The notes under the pieces: generated by a model
Told to the model about the DNA's origin: nothing
What the model saw: only the letters and a program-made list of their open reading frames with translations
Database searches by the model: none
Origin: Actinomycetes bacterium
Lineage (GTDB): Bacteria > Actinomycetota > CALGFH01
DNA length: 7,565 bases
Assembly (NCBI GenBank): GCA_030152105.1
Contig: JASLIH010000612.1
Coordinates: 1-7,565, forward strand
Reading direction: 5' to 3'
Translations under genes and position numbers: made by a program
Shown here: positions 6,320 to 7,565 of the stretch, piece by piece
Numbering within the stretch: the first letter of the stretch is position 1
How the letters are laid out: each line of letters opens with the position of its first letter

Positions 6320-6360
6320 CGTTCCCCGGCCGGTCGGGCGCCCGGGCCCCCGCTGGTCAT
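6281..6360 (-). repeat. Tandem duplication of the start region of the 326-aa gene
   Basis: The 41 nt upstream of the gene's start (6360-6320) align with its first 39 nt (6319-6281). Both begin ATGAC(C/T)AGCGGGG and continue through CCCGGGC, CCGGCC and GGGA, with small indels. The peptides also align: MTSGGPGARPAGER against MTSGARARPAWEL. The 41-nt length puts the two copies in different frames. Confidence 0.72.
6316..6360 (-). CDS. Candidate 14-codon leader ORF coupled to the 326-aa gene
   Basis: The peptide is MTSGGPGARPAGER. Its ATG at 6360 has a much better Shine-Dalgarno (GGAGGTG, 9 nt upstream) than the downstream gene. Its TGA stop overlaps the downstream ATG in an ATGA arrangement typical of termination-reinitiation. 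It seems to be a product of the start-region duplication. Alternatively, a one-base length error or mutation in the G-run would fuse it in frame to the long ORF as a longer N-terminus. Confidence 0.45.
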   Translation of the reverse strand: MTSGGPGARPAGER

Positions 6361-6412
6361 GGTCTCCAGCACCTCCGGGGGTCCGAACCGCTCTGGGGGC
6401 ACGGCCGGCCTG

Positions 6413-7120
6413 TCAGGCGCTGGTGCCGGTCAGGTTGCGGGTGGCGCTTGGGTCGACCTTGATGCCGGGGCCCATCGAGGTGGCGACGGTGATGCCCTTG
6501 ATGTAGCGGCCCTTGGCCGCGGCCGGCTTGGCGCGGAGGATCTCGTCCAGGACGACCTGGTAGTTCTCGACCAGGGCCTTGGCGGCGAACGACGTCTTGC
6601 CCAGGATCAGGTGGAGGTTGCCGTGGCGGTCGACCCGGTACTCGACCTTGCCGCCCTTGATGTCGGAGACGGCCCTGGCCACGTCCGGGGTGACGGTGCC
6701 GGCGCGCGGGTTCGGCATCAGGCCCCGGGGGCCGAGGACGCGGCCGAGGCGGCCGACCTGGCCCATCATCTCGGGCACGGCGACCGCGGCGTCGAAGTCG
6801 AGGAAGCCGCCCTGGACCCGCTCGACCAGGTCCTTGCCGCCGACCACGTCGGCGCCGGCCTCCTCGGCCAGGCGGGCCGCCTCACCCTCGGCGAACACGG
6901 CGACCCGGATCGTCTTGCCGGTGCCGTTGGGCAGCGAGACGGTGCCCCGCACCATCTGGTCGGCCCGGCGCGGGTCGACCCCGAGCCGGAAGGCGACCTC
7001 GACGGTGGCGTCGAACTTGGTCGGGTTGGTCTCCCGAGCCAGCTCCAGCGCCTCAGCCGGGTGGTACAGCCGGGTGCGGTCGACCTTGGCGACCGCCTCG
7101 GCGAGCTTCTTGCCTGCCAT
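6413..7120 (-). CDS. rplA: 50S ribosomal protein L1
   Basis: L1 binds 23S rRNA at the mobile L1 stalk, helps release deacylated tRNA from the E site, and in many bacteria represses the L11-L1 mRNA. The product is 235 residues, the usual length. Visible motifs are [21 protein letters not shown] near residue 35, [17 protein letters not shown], and the L1 signature block [17 protein letters not shown] near residue 130. They are followed by [10 protein letters not shown] and, near the end, [18 protein letters not shown]. Domain I (both termini) and the inserted domain II (the central LPNGTGK...LMPNP part) are both intact. AGGAGG lies 7 nt before the ATG. The gene follows rplK after 69 nt and is presumably co-transcribed with it. 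The next gene on the strand is not ribosomal. Confidence 0.98.
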   Translation of the reverse strand: MAGKKLAEAVAKVDRTRLYHPAEALELARETNPTKFDATVEVAFRLGVDPRRADQMVRGTVSLPNGTGKTIRVAVFAEGEAARLAEEAGADVVGGKDLVERVQGGFLDFDAAVAVPEMMGQVGRLGRVLGPRGLMPNPRAGTVTPDVARAVSDIKGGKVEYRVDRHGNLHLILGKTSFAAKALVENYQVVLDEILRAKPAAAKGRYIKGITVATSMGPGIKVDPSATRNLTGTSA

Positions 7121-7142
7121 CAGTTGTCCTCCTGTGGTCCAC

Positions 7143-7161
7143 GGACCGCGACGCGCGGCCC
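7143..7161 (-). promoter_or_regulatory. GC-rich hairpin in the rplK-rplA gap
   Basis: GGGCCGCG and CGCGGTCC pair over 8 bp (one G-T) around a 3-nt CGT loop, about 23 nt upstream of the rplA start. There is no T-run. It could be an mRNA processing or translational-control structure. Proof of an L1-binding site is lacking. Confidence 0.4.
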
Positions 7162-7189
7162 TCCCACGAACTCGGTGAACGGCGCCTCG

Positions 7190-7565
7190 TCAGGAGGCGA
7201 CGGTGATGCCCATGGACCGGGCGGTGCCCTCGACGATCTTCATCGCACCCTCGACGTCGATGGCGTTGAGGTCGGGCATCTTGGTCTCGGCAATCTCCCG
7301 GACCTGGGCCCGGGTGACGGAGCCGACCTTCTCACGGTGCGGCTCGGCCGAGCCCTTCTCGACCCCGGCGGCCTTGCGCAGCAGCACCGCCGCGGGCGGG
7401 GTCTTCAGCACGAAGCTGAAGCTGCGGTCCTCGTAGATGGTGATCTCCACCGGGACCACGTTGCCGGCCTGGGCCTGGGTGGCCGCGTTGTACTGCTTGC
7501 AGAAGTCCATGATGTTCACGGCGTGGGGGCCGAGGGCCGTTCCCACCGGCGGCGCCGGGGTGGCC
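7190..7565 (-). CDS. rplK: 50S ribosomal protein L11, 5' end cut by window edge
   Basis: L11 binds the GTPase-associated centre of 23S rRNA and supports factor-dependent GTP hydrolysis. It is also the contact surface for thiopeptide antibiotics and, in many bacteria, is needed for stringent-response sensing. The frame enters at the right edge with [21 protein letters not shown] and ends [14 protein letters not shown], so about 18-20 N-terminal residues are missing and the C-terminus is complete. The N-terminal domain keeps the PPVG proline segment and [10 protein letters not shown]. The RNA-binding C-terminal domain shows [29 protein letters not shown] and the [24 protein letters not shown] signature. 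A GTG at 7546 is internal (Val of PPVG) and is not the start. It is followed by rplA on the same strand. Confidence 0.97.
   Translation of the reverse strand, partial: ATPAPPVGTALGPHAVNIMDFCKQYNAATQAQAGNVVPVEITIYEDRSFSFVLKTPPAAVLLRKAAGVEKGSAEPHREKVGSVTRAQVREIAETKMPDLNAIDVEGAMKIVEGTARSMGITVAS

Noticed and set aside
5709..6506. Plus-strand open frames opposite the 326-residue gene
   Set aside because: Ser/Pro/Arg/Ala-rich shadow translations without a ribosome-binding site, extending antisense into rplA.
6579..7178. Plus-strand open frame opposite rplA
   Set aside because: Antisense shadow of an unmistakable L1 gene.
7121..7189. L1-binding autoregulatory site in the rplK-rplA gap
   Set aside because: A GTGGGAGG stretch near the hairpin loosely recalls L1 targets, but the two-stem asymmetric-loop structure could not be drawn with confidence. 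The known site in E. coli lies upstream of rplK, outside this window.
1..7565. tRNA, rRNA, CRISPR arrays, insertion sequences, attachment sites or defence genes
   Set aside because: None seen. There are no spaced repeat arrays, transposase motifs, terminal inverted repeats or tRNA-like cloverleaf sequences.

Overview
The window is the ribosomal-protein / RNA-polymerase (rplKA-rplJL-rpoB) locus of a very high-G+C bacterium, most likely a deep-branching or uncultured member of the Actinomycetota. The reasons are actinobacterial-looking L11, L1, L10, L7/L12 and RpoB sequences, GTG and TTG start codons, and a gap between rplA and rplJ filled with non-ribosomal genes, an arrangement also known in mycobacteria and streptomycetes. 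The genus cannot be read from the sequence.

Layout, read along the minus strand from the right edge: rplK (5' end cut by the window edge), rplA, a 14-codon mini-ORF, a 326-residue protein I do not recognise, then (after a plus-strand island) rplJ, rplL and rpoB (3' end cut by the left edge after 1,022 codons). The island at 4714-5249 carries two short plus-strand ORFs for predicted single-pass membrane proteins. They diverge from rplJ and converge on the 326-residue gene.

The regulatory DNA is legible in three places. Upstream of rplJ there is a candidate promoter followed by a leader of about 145 nt. The leader ends in a strong intrinsic terminator just before the rplJ ribosome-binding site, and a segment near its 5' end exactly repeats the 3' arm of that terminator. 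This gives a terminator/antiterminator switch of the kind used for L10(L12)4 autoregulation. The 273-nt rplL-rpoB gap holds a near-consensus sigma-70-type promoter, TTGACG-17 nt-TACACT, and a second weaker candidate. Upstream of the 326-residue gene, the start region has been tandemly duplicated, giving a mini-ORF whose stop overlaps the gene's start (ATGA).

L11 and L1 build the L1 stalk and GTPase centre, L10 and L7/L12 form the stalk that recruits translation factors, and RpoB is the beta subunit of RNA polymerase. The local oddities are a roughly 25-residue insertion in RpoB, a 52-residue acidic tail on L10, a pair of hairpin-forming 24-bp repeats before the second small ORF, and the unknown genes in the gap. 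I see no mobile element, CRISPR array, tRNA, rRNA or defence system. The best candidates for something undescribed are the non-ribosomal genes between rplA and rplJ.
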